DNA from: Bacteroidota bacterium | GTDB lineage: Bacteria > Bacteroidota > Ignavibacteria > UBA10030 > UBA6906 | Assembly: GCA_030835135.1 (NCBI GenBank) | Contig: JAUQWO010000003.1 | Span: 1-64,000, forward strand | DNA: 64,000 nt | Reading direction: 5' to 3' | Shown: positions 9,208-17,240 of the stretch, in pieces | Layout of the letters: the number at the start of each line of letters is the position of its first letter | How positions within the stretch are numbered: the stretch's first letter is position 1 | Made by a program: the position numbers and the translations under genes | Notes under the pieces: model-generated | What the model was told of the DNA's origin: nothing | What the model saw: only the letters and a program-made list of their open reading frames with translations | Databases searched by the model: none

Positions 9208-10086
9208 TTGCTGAAGATCGTGAAACGGGTACTGTGGGGAGGTGTTGCGACGAATGCCTTTCCCACAACCATTGCGGAACCGCCGGACGGATTCCGCGGG
9301 AAGCCGGTCATCGATTTCGCCCGGTGCACGGCCTGCGGCGACTGCGCGCTGGCGTGCCCGACCTCTGCCCTTACGGTCGGCCCGGATCCGGGCGAAATGG
9401 AAGGGAAGGTCCTGACACTTGACTACGGTGCCTGCGTGTTCTGCGGGGAGTGCGAAGCGGCGTGCCCGGATACGATCCGGCTGACGAAAGAGTTCCGACT
9501 GGCGGCCGCCGACAGGAATGCGCTGTGTTCTCAGGCGCTCTATCGTGTCGGGCCGGACGGTGCATACCGGTACACCGGACTTCGCGTCACGACCCCGGCG
9601 CCCGTCGATGGCATCCAGGCATCTGGACTCGCACTCAAACAGAAGATCCGGAAAGTGCTCGGGCGCTCGCTCCACATCCGGGAGGTCGATGCAGGATCGT
9701 GCAACGGATGCGAGGTCGAGATCACCGCTCTGAACAACCCCATCTATGATATCGAACGGTTCGGGATACACTTCGTTGCATCCCCCCGTCACGCAGACAT
9801 GCTGCTCGTGACAGGGCCCGTCACCCGGAACATGGAGATCGCCCTCCGACAGACCTACGAGGCGACGCCGGAACCAAAGATGGTCGTGGCAGTGGGAGCG
9901 TGCGGGATCAGCGGAGGGATATTCGGATCAAGCTATGCGTCACTCGGTGGAGTTGCGAACGTCATCCCGGTGGATGTGTACATTCCGGGCTGCCCTCCGC
10001 GCCCGGAAGCACTGTTGCACGGGATCTTTGTTGCCCTTGATCGATACGGGACGAAACGTCAGGCCGACCTCATCCCGCCCCGGTGA
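9208..10086 (+). CDS. Fused 2x[4Fe-4S] ferredoxin and NuoB/HyfI-type small subunit
   Basis: This is a 292-residue soluble redox protein. It starts at TTG 9208 behind a good GGGAGGAG site. Two ferredoxin motifs, CTACGDCALACP and CVFCGECEAACP, lie near residues 30-90. The C-terminal half (about 150-290) is a NuoB/HycG-like small subunit with CNGCE, a later GAC and GCPPRPEA, the expected four ligands of the proximal (N2-type) cluster. In E. coli the equivalents are separate genes (HyfH/HycF and HyfI/HycG). Here one polypeptide carries the whole iron-sulfur wire. Electrons would pass from a soluble donor, likely ferredoxin, to the large subunit. The intact Fe-S ligands contrast with the missing NiFe ligands of the partner. 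Confidence 0.93.
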   Translation: MLKIVKRVLWGGVATNAFPTTIAEPPDGFRGKPVIDFARCTACGDCALACPTSALTVGPDPGEMEGKVLTLDYGACVFCGECEAACPDTIRLTKEFRLAAADRNALCSQALYRVGPDGAYRYTGLRVTTPAPVDGIQASGLALKQKIRKVLGRSLHIREVDAGSCNGCEVEITALNNPIYDIERFGIHFVASPRHADMLLVTGPVTRNMEIALRQTYEATPEPKMVVAVGACGISGGIFGSSYASLGGVANVIPVDVYIPGCPPRPEALLHGIFVALDRYGTKRQADLIPPR

Positions 10087-10111
10087 GCGGTGGTCCGAGG
10101 GCGAGTCACCA

Positions 10112-11215
10112 TCAGCATGCTTCGTCGATGATACCCCCGCCAACCACGTCGTCGCCCTCGTACAGAACCACGGATTGCCCCGGGGTGATCGCCCTCCGCG
10201 GCTCATCGAACCGCACCTCCAGACGACCGTCGTCGAGGGTCGCCGCCGTAGCAGCCCCGCCCTTGTCCAGATACCTGATCCGCGCCAGCACGGACCGTGG
10301 TTCACGGCAATCAGCGTACCTGATCATGTTCACGTGTGATGCGCGAAGACCATTCGCGTGCAGGTCCGCATCGCGTCCCAGTTCCACGCGGTTCGTGGCC
10401 GGGTCGATGCTCTTCACGAACACCGGTTCACCTGCCGCGAACCCCAGGCCACGCCGCTGCCCTATCGTGAAGAAAGGATAGCCGCGGTGTGTTCCGACCA
10501 CCTCGCCATCCATCACCAGTGGGCCACCCTGCACCTTCTGCTCCAATCCCGGCACGGCCTCCTTCAGGAAGCGCTCGTAGTTGTTGTCCGTGATGAAACA
10601 GATCTCAAAACTCTCGCCCTTCCCCGCAGTGGTGAGCCCGAATCGCCGCGCGGCCTCGCGCACCTCCGCTTTTGTCATCGCACCCAGAGGGAACAGGGTC
10701 CGTGCCAGCGACTCCTGGGTCAGACCCCAGAGCGCATACGATTGGTCCTTCGCTCCATCGACACCCCGGAGAAGACGGTGCCGTCCCGTCACCTCATCCT
10801 TCAGCACGCGGGCATAGTGACCGGTGGCAATGGCCTCCGCGCCAAGCGCCGTGCTCTTCCGCAACAGTTCTTCCCACTTGATCGTTCTGTTGCACAGCAC
10901 GCACGGGTTCGGTGTCCTCCCGGCAAGGTACTCTGCAATGAACGGTTGTATCACCTGCGTATCGAACGGTTCGCTCATGTCCAGCACGTAGTGCGGGATC
11001 CCCAGGTGCGCGGCAACAGCGCGAGCATCGTTGATCCCGTCAAGTGAGCAGCAACTCGTCTCCCCCGACGGCGTGCCGCCCACATCCTCATACCGGAAGG
11101 TCTTCAGCGTGATGCCGATGACCTCGAACCCCTGCTCCACCAGCATGGCTGCGGCGACCGACGAGTCGACGCCACCACTCATCGCGACGACCACTCTGCG
11201 ACTCACGGTTCCCAT
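10112..11215 (-). CDS. mnmA: tRNA-specific 2-thiouridylase MnmA
   Basis: This 367-residue PP-loop enzyme makes 2-thiouridine at wobble U34 of tRNA Lys/Glu/Gln. The ATP-binding SGGVDSS motif is near the N-terminus. The catalytic cysteines are in NPCVLCNRTIKW and FEICFITDNNYERFL. The GETSCCSLDGINDAR insert is common in Bacteroidota-type MnmA. The track begins at a GTG eight codons earlier. I prefer the ATG at 11215 because CAGGAGGGAGAG lies directly upstream of it. It follows the ROK kinase gene by 28 bases and is probably co-transcribed. It converges tail to tail with the hydrogenase-like operon, 25 bases apart, with no obvious terminator. Confidence 0.96.
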   Translation of the reverse strand: MGTVSRRVVVAMSGGVDSSVAAAMLVEQGFEVIGITLKTFRYEDVGGTPSGETSCCSLDGINDARAVAAHLGIPHYVLDMSEPFDTQVIQPFIAEYLAGRTPNPCVLCNRTIKWEELLRKSTALGAEAIATGHYARVLKDEVTGRHRLLRGVDGAKDQSYALWGLTQESLARTLFPLGAMTKAEVREAARRFGLTTAGKGESFEICFITDNNYERFLKEAVPGLEQKVQGGPLVMDGEVVGTHRGYPFFTIGQRRGLGFAAGEPVFVKSIDPATNRVELGRDADLHANGLRASHVNMIRYADCREPRSVLARIRYLDKGGAATAATLDDGRLEVRFDEPRRAITPGQSVVLYEGDDVVGGGIIDEAC

Positions 11216-11243
11216 CTCTCCCTCCTGCCCTTCCTGCACACCG

Positions 11244-12209
11244 TCAGCGCTCCAGCTCTTTCCAGATCAACGCACTTGCGCCGAGGACTGCCGTGTTCCC
11301 CTCCGTCAGTCCGGACGGAAGGATCTTCACTTTGTTCCGGAAGATGTTCAGCATGAACTCTTCCATGTACATTTTGGTCGGCCCGATGATCAGGTCCCCG
11401 GCGTTCGCCAGGCCACCAAACAGAATGATCGCCTCGGGGCTCGTGTGCGTCACCGCATCCGCAAGCTTCATGCCCAGGATCCGCGCGGTCCGGTCGAACG
11501 CGGCCCGCGCCACCTTGTCGCCTTTCAGCGCGGCATCTGCCAGCTTCCTTGCGGTCAATTCATCGAAGGCAATGTGCCGCAGCGGGCTATCATCGCGGCT
11601 CTCCGCAAGGAGTTCAAATGCCGTACGGCAAATGCCGCCGGCGGAAGCGTATGCCTCCAGACATCCGCGACGTCCGCATCCGCACCAGCGACCGGCAGGA
11701 TCGACGATGGTGTGCCCGAGCTCGCCGGCAAAACCATCCGCACCGTAAATGAGTTGTCCGTTCGCGACGAGGCCGCTCCCCACTCCCGTCCCAAGGGTGA
11801 TGACGATATAGTCCTTCATGCCCTTGGCCGCACCGAACATCCCTTCACCAAGCGCCGCGGCATTGGCATCGTTCGTGATCGCCACCGGAACATCCATGTG
11901 CTTCCGGACCAGACCGACCACATCGATGACGCCCTTCCAACTGAGGTTGGGCGGGTACTCCACCGTCCCGCGATAGTAATTGGCGTTCGGGGCCCCGATG
12001 CCGATCCCGCGAATCGACGGGTGCGATGGGATGCCCGCGTGCAATGTGGTGATGGCCGCATGGAGCCGCTCGATCAGCTGTTCGGGCGGATCCTGCGCTC
12101 TGGTCTCGATGGATGATTCCGCCAGGCAGGCGCCATTGCGCTCGACGAACCCGAACACCGTATTGGTGCCGCCGATATCGACGCCGACTGTAACATCAGG
12201 TGAGGACAT
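11244..12209 (-). CDS. ROK-family sugar kinase, probably glucokinase
   Basis: The protein has 321 residues from the ATG at 12209 (RBS GGGAAGAG). The TTG at 12239 in the track lacks support. The N-terminal phosphate-binding motif is DIGGTNTVFGFVE. The ROK signature and zinc site read GELGHTI followed by CGCGRRGCLEAYAS. Proteins with this architecture phosphorylate glucose or similar hexoses. The substrate is not fixed by the motif. It is first in a two-gene unit with mnmA, with a candidate promoter at 12242-12269. Confidence 0.9.
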   Translation of the reverse strand: MSSPDVTVGVDIGGTNTVFGFVERNGACLAESSIETRAQDPPEQLIERLHAAITTLHAGIPSHPSIRGIGIGAPNANYYRGTVEYPPNLSWKGVIDVVGLVRKHMDVPVAITNDANAAALGEGMFGAAKGMKDYIVITLGTGVGSGLVANGQLIYGADGFAGELGHTIVDPAGRWCGCGRRGCLEAYASAGGICRTAFELLAESRDDSPLRHIAFDELTARKLADAALKGDKVARAAFDRTARILGMKLADAVTHTSPEAIILFGGLANAGDLIIGPTKMYMEEFMLNIFRNKVKILPSGLTEGNTAVLGASALIWKELER

Positions 12210-12241
12210 GGGTGACTCTTCCCGTTCGTGGTGATCCAATC

Positions 12242-12269
12242 TTTATAATGAAGAAAAACGCGTGACCAA
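12242..12269 (-). promoter_or_regulatory. Candidate promoter for ROK kinase-mnmA
   Basis: On the minus strand, TTGGTC and TATAAA are separated by 16 bases and lie about 33 bases upstream of the ROK start. The -10 element matches the consensus at 5 of 6 positions. The -35 element is weak, as is common in Bacteroidota. Confidence 0.4.
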
Positions 12270-12305
12270 TATCAACCCGGGCAGGTGACGGCCGGACAGG
12301 CTCCA

Positions 12306-14303
12306 TCAACGAAAGGGCAGAAGAGAGGTCGGGTCCGCATCGCATTGCAGCGTGAGCACGGGGGCATCGTGGCGGATGTGAAGCCGGACATTCCGCTGCG
12401 TGGCGGCGAACCTCGCCGACAGGGCAAGCCCATCAACGACCGACGTTCGGATGAGGGCATACCAGCGGAGGCCGGAGCCAGAGAGGGGCGGTGACGAATA
12501 CGCGCCGTCCACATCCCGCTCCACCAGATAGACACGGGAAGCATAGGAGTCCGTCGCGAAGAGCTCCCAACGGACATCGATCGTGATCCCCGGCATGAGC
12601 ACCACGTGAACGTCGCTCCCCATCATCCACCCTGCCTCTGACCCCCTCCCGGGTTCGTTACCCGAGGCCCGGACGTGCGCGACGCGCGTCTGCACACGGA
12701 CCGAGCGCGACACTGCATGATCGAGTGTGATGAGATAGGAACGACGCGCGGAAAGGAAAGAACCGCCCCGGGGGAGGAGACCCGAAGCTGCCTGGCGTTC
12801 CCAGGATTCGGACGTGGATGTGCGGAGCGAGACTGCGAGCGTCAGGAAACGCGAAACCCGCTGGGAGATCCTGAGAGACAACTCATCCCCTTCCGGGGGC
12901 AGGCGGTCGAGTGCCGTGCGCCATGGTCGCCCATGCCGGATCACCGAACCGATGCAGGTCATGCCCGGCCAGGGAGCACACTCGCACCGGAGCGCAACTC
13001 CCGCATCATTGACCAGATCACTTCCCGTGAGACCGGTCCCCCCTTTCCTGTTCTGAAACCCCGGAGATGCAAACCATGCACCCACGGAGAGCTCCGTCTG
13101 AAGACCCAGGGCCAGTCCGACCCTGCCCGTCAGGGCATGACCTTCACGCATCCATGCGCCTTCGCCGGCCAAGGTCACTCGACCGGCGATCATTGACAGA
13201 TCCAGGCCGAGGATCCTGGCTTCTTGCACATCACCGAACAGCGGCTCCGCTGTGAAAGGCCGGGAGAGCCGGTCCCAGAGGAATGTCACTCCACACGCCG
13301 GCCCCGCCTGGGGTACCCATGCCACGCGTGCGCATGCCGACCATTCCTGCACTCCGGGTGCCGTAGCGCTCGATGTCTGATCAGCATCCTGCCGGAGAGC
13401 AAGGGACCTGACGTTCCCTTCTCCATCAAAGGTTGCGGAGAACGGCGTCCGGCCCGCACATCCACCGAACGACAGCACACCCGCAGTTGAGCGCACCCGC
13501 ATGGTCGCGCCAACGCCACGGATGACGCGCGTTCCCGACGTCCCATGGAACGACTCGAGGCGCAATGGACCAGACCACCCCCAGCCACGCAGCCCATCGC
13601 TCAGCCCTCCCCCTGCCCGGCCGAGAACAAGACCCTGCGCACAGCCAGCAGAAAGATCGCCGACCACGACCCGTTCAATGAACATGCCCGGCCACGAGAA
13701 AGCGACGCCCCCGGTTACATATGCCCGTGCATATGGTTGCCCTGGCTCGCGCAAGAGGCTGAGTTCCCCGGCCACTGCGTCACCCCACCGGAGCATCAAC
13801 CGATGATATTCGCGGGTTGCGATCCCGGCCGCATCATCAGCACCTGCCGGCGACGCGACGGGCAGGCGCAACACGGTCCGTGAACGGAGCCTGCCATGGA
13901 ACGATGTCGTGGCGGACACACGCGTGAACGGCGCCAGCACCTGAAATATCCGCAGGCCCTCCGGCCCGCGCCGTGCAAGTTGCTCAACGCTGGCGAACCG
14001 GCCTATGCGTGAACGCCAGCGGATGACGAGCCGTGCATCGTCCGGCGCCATGCCGGGGATCGTGGCGAGGTCGGCTTCATCCACCCCGTTGAGATCGAGG
14101 GGATGATCCAGGAGCCACATGAGACGTTCCTGCACTGTCTCTCCGGCCGGATCGTCCGCCGCGAGTTCGGACATCGATGACAGATCGGACACGAACACCG
14201 TCGTGTCCGTCGTGGAGGAGTCCGGCTCGCATGGGGCCGCGCCGGGAGCACCGCACGGGATGGCGATGAGTAGCAGGAGAGAATGCAACCGGAGGTCAAT
14301 CAA
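12306..14303 (-). CDS. Exported helix-hairpin-helix protein with predicted beta-barrel
   Basis: The protein has 665 residues with a signal peptide (LHSLLLLIAIPCGAPGAAPC). Residues about 55-115 form a helix-hairpin-helix segment like ComEA (LDLNGVDEADLATIPGM). The remaining 500 or so residues show alternating hydrophobic/polar stretches rich in R, G, V and aromatics, as in outer-membrane beta-barrels. The TTG start at 14303 overlaps the end of the PorV-like gene by 8 bases. A second TTG five codons in is an alternative. Exported HhH proteins can bind DNA, so a role in DNA handling at the surface is possible but unproven. The function is unknown. Confidence 0.75.
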   Translation of the reverse strand: MIDLRLHSLLLLIAIPCGAPGAAPCEPDSSTTDTTVFVSDLSSMSELAADDPAGETVQERLMWLLDHPLDLNGVDEADLATIPGMAPDDARLVIRWRSRIGRFASVEQLARRGPEGLRIFQVLAPFTRVSATTSFHGRLRSRTVLRLPVASPAGADDAAGIATREYHRLMLRWGDAVAGELSLLREPGQPYARAYVTGGVAFSWPGMFIERVVVGDLSAGCAQGLVLGRAGGGLSDGLRGWGWSGPLRLESFHGTSGTRVIRGVGATMRVRSTAGVLSFGGCAGRTPFSATFDGEGNVRSLALRQDADQTSSATAPGVQEWSACARVAWVPQAGPACGVTFLWDRLSRPFTAEPLFGDVQEARILGLDLSMIAGRVTLAGEGAWMREGHALTGRVGLALGLQTELSVGAWFASPGFQNRKGGTGLTGSDLVNDAGVALRCECAPWPGMTCIGSVIRHGRPWRTALDRLPPEGDELSLRISQRVSRFLTLAVSLRTSTSESWERQAASGLLPRGGSFLSARRSYLITLDHAVSRSVRVQTRVAHVRASGNEPGRGSEAGWMMGSDVHVVLMPGITIDVRWELFATDSYASRVYLVERDVDGAYSSPPLSGSGLRWYALIRTSVVDGLALSARFAATQRNVRLHIRHDAPVLTLQCDADPTSLLPFR

Positions 14304-15117
14304 GGCAGATGCTTACCGACAGATGGTGGGTATCCCCGAGTTGGCGGTGATGGGTCATGCCATACTCGATCGCGACCGGATCGAGACTGATCCCGAAGCC
14401 GCCGCACATCAGGGAGGGTTCCGAGGAGAGGCCCACGCGCAGGACCAATTCCGGGATGACGGCGTATGCGGCCCCGAGATCCCATTCCAGGGGGGAGAGG
14501 AGTTCCTGGCAGCATCGCGCGTAGAACGTCGCCCCTGCTTCACCGGGTGCACAGGCACAGCCGATGGCAAGCGATACGGGCAAGGGCTCCCCCGCACTGC
14601 CGATGCGGGTGGCGGTGATGTTCGTGAGCAGCGCAGCGATCTGGTACCCTGGAGCGATCTCACAGCGACAGCCGGCGTCGAGGGCCGGCACGGTCGTCTG
14701 GCCATACCCATCGATGCCGAGCATCTCCAGCCGGATCCGGAGGCCCGCAGACCATCCCCCGCTCCCTGCGCATGCTGCGGCAAGCGCCAGAGAGGTTTCC
14801 TTGTACCCCCTGAGTCCCAGGGATGATGCCGAGATCGCCACGGGAATGTCTCCCAGGGCGAGTCCGGCGGAACACCCTGTCCTCTGCAACCCGTCGATGC
14901 CGAAGACCGAAGGGATGCTCCAGACCACCAGCGAAACCCCGCGCAGACCGGCGAGCCCTGCAGGATTCATCGTTCCTGCCACAACGTCGCCATGGAGCGT
15001 GAGCGCAGCCCCGCCCAATGCCGCAGCCCGGGCCCCGGTGAGCATCAACTCGAAGGCGGCCTCGCCCCGGGAGGGGATCGCCAGCGCCAACAGGAGAATG
15101 GATGTCAGGGTCTTCAT
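14296..15117 (-). CDS. PorV/PorQ-like outer-membrane protein
   Basis: This 273-residue protein has a signal peptide (MKTLTSILLLALAIPSRGEA) followed by the family hallmark ARAAALGGA and then GDVVAGTMNPAGLA, seen in PorV and UPF0164-type barrels. In Bacteroidota, PorV-like proteins assist export and surface attachment of T9SS cargo. It is shorter than classical PorV (about 390), so a relative rather than PorV itself is likely. A GGAGGGAAGGA site precedes the ATG. The coupled downstream gene encodes the HhH/barrel protein, so the two probably act together. Confidence 0.72.
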   Translation of the reverse strand: MKTLTSILLLALAIPSRGEAAFELMLTGARAAALGGAALTLHGDVVAGTMNPAGLAGLRGVSLVVWSIPSVFGIDGLQRTGCSAGLALGDIPVAISASSLGLRGYKETSLALAAACAGSGGWSAGLRIRLEMLGIDGYGQTTVPALDAGCRCEIAPGYQIAALLTNITATRIGSAGEPLPVSLAIGCACAPGEAGATFYARCCQELLSPLEWDLGAAYAVIPELVLRVGLSSEPSLMCGGFGISLDPVAIEYGMTHHRQLGDTHHLSVSICLD

Positions 15118-15168
15118 GTCCTTCCCTCCATGTTCAATACCCGGTCACGGCACACTTTACGGAAGGCA

Positions 15169-15197
15169 TTGAACACCGGCGGCAAAAACAGTATATT
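15169..15197 (+). promoter_or_regulatory. Promoter candidate for the PorD-like gene
   Basis: TTGAAC and TATATT are separated by 17 bases, 32 bases upstream of the start codon. The -10 element matches at 5 of 6 positions. A ribosome site CAGGAGAG follows just before the ATG at 15230. Confidence 0.6.
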
Positions 15198-15229
15198 CCT
15201 TCAGACCCTTAGATCTACCAGGAGAGCAC

Positions 15230-16129
15230 ATGCCCGTCAAGAGCACGCTTCGACTTCTCGCAGCGATCCTCGTCCTGCTTGCCCTGTGCACCCCGGCACC
15301 GGCCCAGCAGATCGATTGCACCGTCAAGGTGAATTATGAATCCGTTGGCGCTTCGAACAAGGACCTTCTGGTCAATTTCGAAGAGGATGTCCGGGCCTAC
15401 CTGAATAACTACCAGTGGGGTCCCGAGCAACTCGACGAGAAGATCAAGCTCTCACTCGACATCTTCATTCAGGGCGCCTCGGGCGACAACAAGTACATGG
15501 CGCAGGTGTTCATCGGCAGCCAGAGGCTGATCTATGGCGCAAAGAAGAACACAGCGGTGATGCGGATCTTCGACGAGGCGTGGGAGTTCTCCTACATCAA
15601 GAATCGCCCGATCAACCATGCCCCCCATAGTTTCTCGGACCTTGCAAGTTTCCTGGACTTCTACGTGTTCCTCGCACTGGGGTACGATTACGACACGTAC
15701 GATCCGATGGGCGGGACTCCCTGGTTCCAGAGGGCGTCGGACATCGCAAGTCTGGGGCGAACGAGTTCGCAGAAAGGCTGGCAGCAGGCGACCACCGGGT
15801 ACAGCCGGGCACAGTTGGTCACCGACCTCCTGAACCCGACAGTCGGACCGATCCGGGAGGCTTCCTACCAGTATCACTTCATGGGATTGGATTCACTCAC
15901 GGCGAACTGGCAGCGCGGGCTGGCGAACATCGCTCGCGCGATCGAGAGGATCAGCGTGGCGCGCAAGACATTGGATCCGCGGAACCTGGCGTTCAAGACC
16001 TTCTTCGATACGAAGTACATGGAGCTTGCGGAGGTGATGCGGGAATACCCCGACCGGAACATCTACAACACCCTCGCCCGTGTCGACCCGTATCATCAGT
16101 CGACATACGAAGAATTCAGGGCGAAGTAG
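15230..16129 (+). CDS. porD: PorD-like DUF4835 protein, probable type IX secretion component
   Basis: The 299-residue protein has a cleavable signal (LLAAILVLLALCTPAPAQ) and the DUF4835 pattern: QIDCTVKVNYESVG at the mature N-terminus, SHFSDL-like PHSFSDLASFLDFYVFLALGYDYDTY in the middle, and a YHFMGLDSL segment. DUF4835 is the family of PorD, associated with T9SS gliding and secretion in Bacteroidota. It acts in the periplasm or at the outer membrane. The T9SS-sorted protein at 54024-56582 in this window is a plausible client. Its 3' end overlaps the convergent GT9 gene by 14 bases. Confidence 0.85.
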   Translation: MPVKSTLRLLAAILVLLALCTPAPAQQIDCTVKVNYESVGASNKDLLVNFEEDVRAYLNNYQWGPEQLDEKIKLSLDIFIQGASGDNKYMAQVFIGSQRLIYGAKKNTAVMRIFDEAWEFSYIKNRPINHAPHSFSDLASFLDFYVFLALGYDYDTYDPMGGTPWFQRASDIASLGRTSSQKGWQQATTGYSRAQLVTDLLNPTVGPIREASYQYHFMGLDSLTANWQRGLANIARAIERISVARKTLDPRNLAFKTFFDTKYMELAEVMREYPDRNIYNTLARVDPYHQSTYEEFRAK

Positions 16130-17240
16130 CAGCGAGCATCGCGAGCACTGCAGCAAGCACTTCCTCTTCCCCGATCTGCCGCATACAGGCAGATCCAAAC
16201 CGGGCGCCTTCCGGCACCCGGTCCTGACACACGCCCGGGGCACACGACCGGCATTCCTCCCTTCCGCTCATGGTGCGGCAGCGCTCTGTCTCGTCGTACA
16301 CCGCCCATTCCTTTCCATGATGGCGCCGGAACAGCGCGATCGATGGTGCGCCCACCGCGACCGCCAGGTGACGGGGACCCGAATCATTCGTCAGACACAC
16401 CCCGGCACGAAGAAGGAATCCGGCGAGGACCGAGATATCGGCACCCGGTTCAAGGACCGGGACGCTGCTGACACCGGGTGATCCGGTGATGGCATGGAGG
16501 ATCTCCTCATCGCCCTTCCCCGCGCACAACGCGAACGGGACGTCCGCCCCCTGCAGACGGCCGATCAACCCCGCCCACCGCTCGGCCGGCCATTGCTTGT
16601 ATTCTCCCGTGGCCCCGGGATGGATCGCCACATACCGCTTCCCGGCCAGTCCGGTCCGCTGCAGCCACGCATCCACGTCCCTGAGTCCTTCGGCTGAAGG
16701 AGCGAATGCCGTTGCGTAGGATCCCGTCTGCCCGCCCATGGACTCCGCGATCGTGCAATAGTAGCGGAGCACCCCCGCACTCCCGCGTGTCACCTCCGGC
16801 GTAACATTCAGGAGTCGTGACGCACCGGTCCCCCGTTCCCCCGCGCGCGCACGCGCTCCGGAAAGGTATGCAAGAACAGCGAAGCGATCTTCCGGGAATG
16901 TGCAGAACACGCCATCGTACCGCTCCGCCCGTATCGCACGCGCGATCGCCAGCTCTTCCATCAGGCGGCGTCGCGCCGGAAGCGTGCGCAGCAGCGCGCG
17001 GTCCACTTCGTAGACCCGGTCGACACCCGGGAAGCGCGTCATGACCGCGGCGGTGCCGTGTTCCTCCGACGGAAAGTAGACGGGTGCGCCGGCAGGCCTC
17101 GGAGGCAGCCGGCGCTGATAGATGATGACCGTGATGGTGGCCTGGGGATGGCCCGCACGCAGCGAACGAACGGCAGGTGTGAGCAGCAGAAGGTCGCCAA
17201 GCTGCCCCTCGGCGAGCACGAGGATGTTCCTCAGTTCCAT
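16116..17240 (-). CDS. Glycosyltransferase family 9 (heptosyltransferase-like)
   Basis: This 374-residue protein has the GT9 pattern: GQLGDLLLLTPAVRSLR at the N-terminus, IHPGATGEYKQWPAERW in the second domain, and the nucleotide-sugar site TNDSGPRHLAVAVGAP. A cysteine-rich C-terminal stretch (EECRSCAPGVCQ) is common in the family. GT9 enzymes add heptose or other sugars to lipopolysaccharide cores. The exact sugar is not predictable. The start overlaps the stop of the TatD/radical SAM gene (TGATG), so it is the last member of that unit. Confidence 0.88.
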   Translation of the reverse strand: MELRNILVLAEGQLGDLLLLTPAVRSLRAGHPQATITVIIYQRRLPPRPAGAPVYFPSEEHGTAAVMTRFPGVDRVYEVDRALLRTLPARRRLMEELAIARAIRAERYDGVFCTFPEDRFAVLAYLSGARARAGERGTGASRLLNVTPEVTRGSAGVLRYYCTIAESMGGQTGSYATAFAPSAEGLRDVDAWLQRTGLAGKRYVAIHPGATGEYKQWPAERWAGLIGRLQGADVPFALCAGKGDEEILHAITGSPGVSSVPVLEPGADISVLAGFLLRAGVCLTNDSGPRHLAVAVGAPSIALFRRHHGKEWAVYDETERCRTMSGREECRSCAPGVCQDRVPEGARFGSACMRQIGEEEVLAAVLAMLAATSP

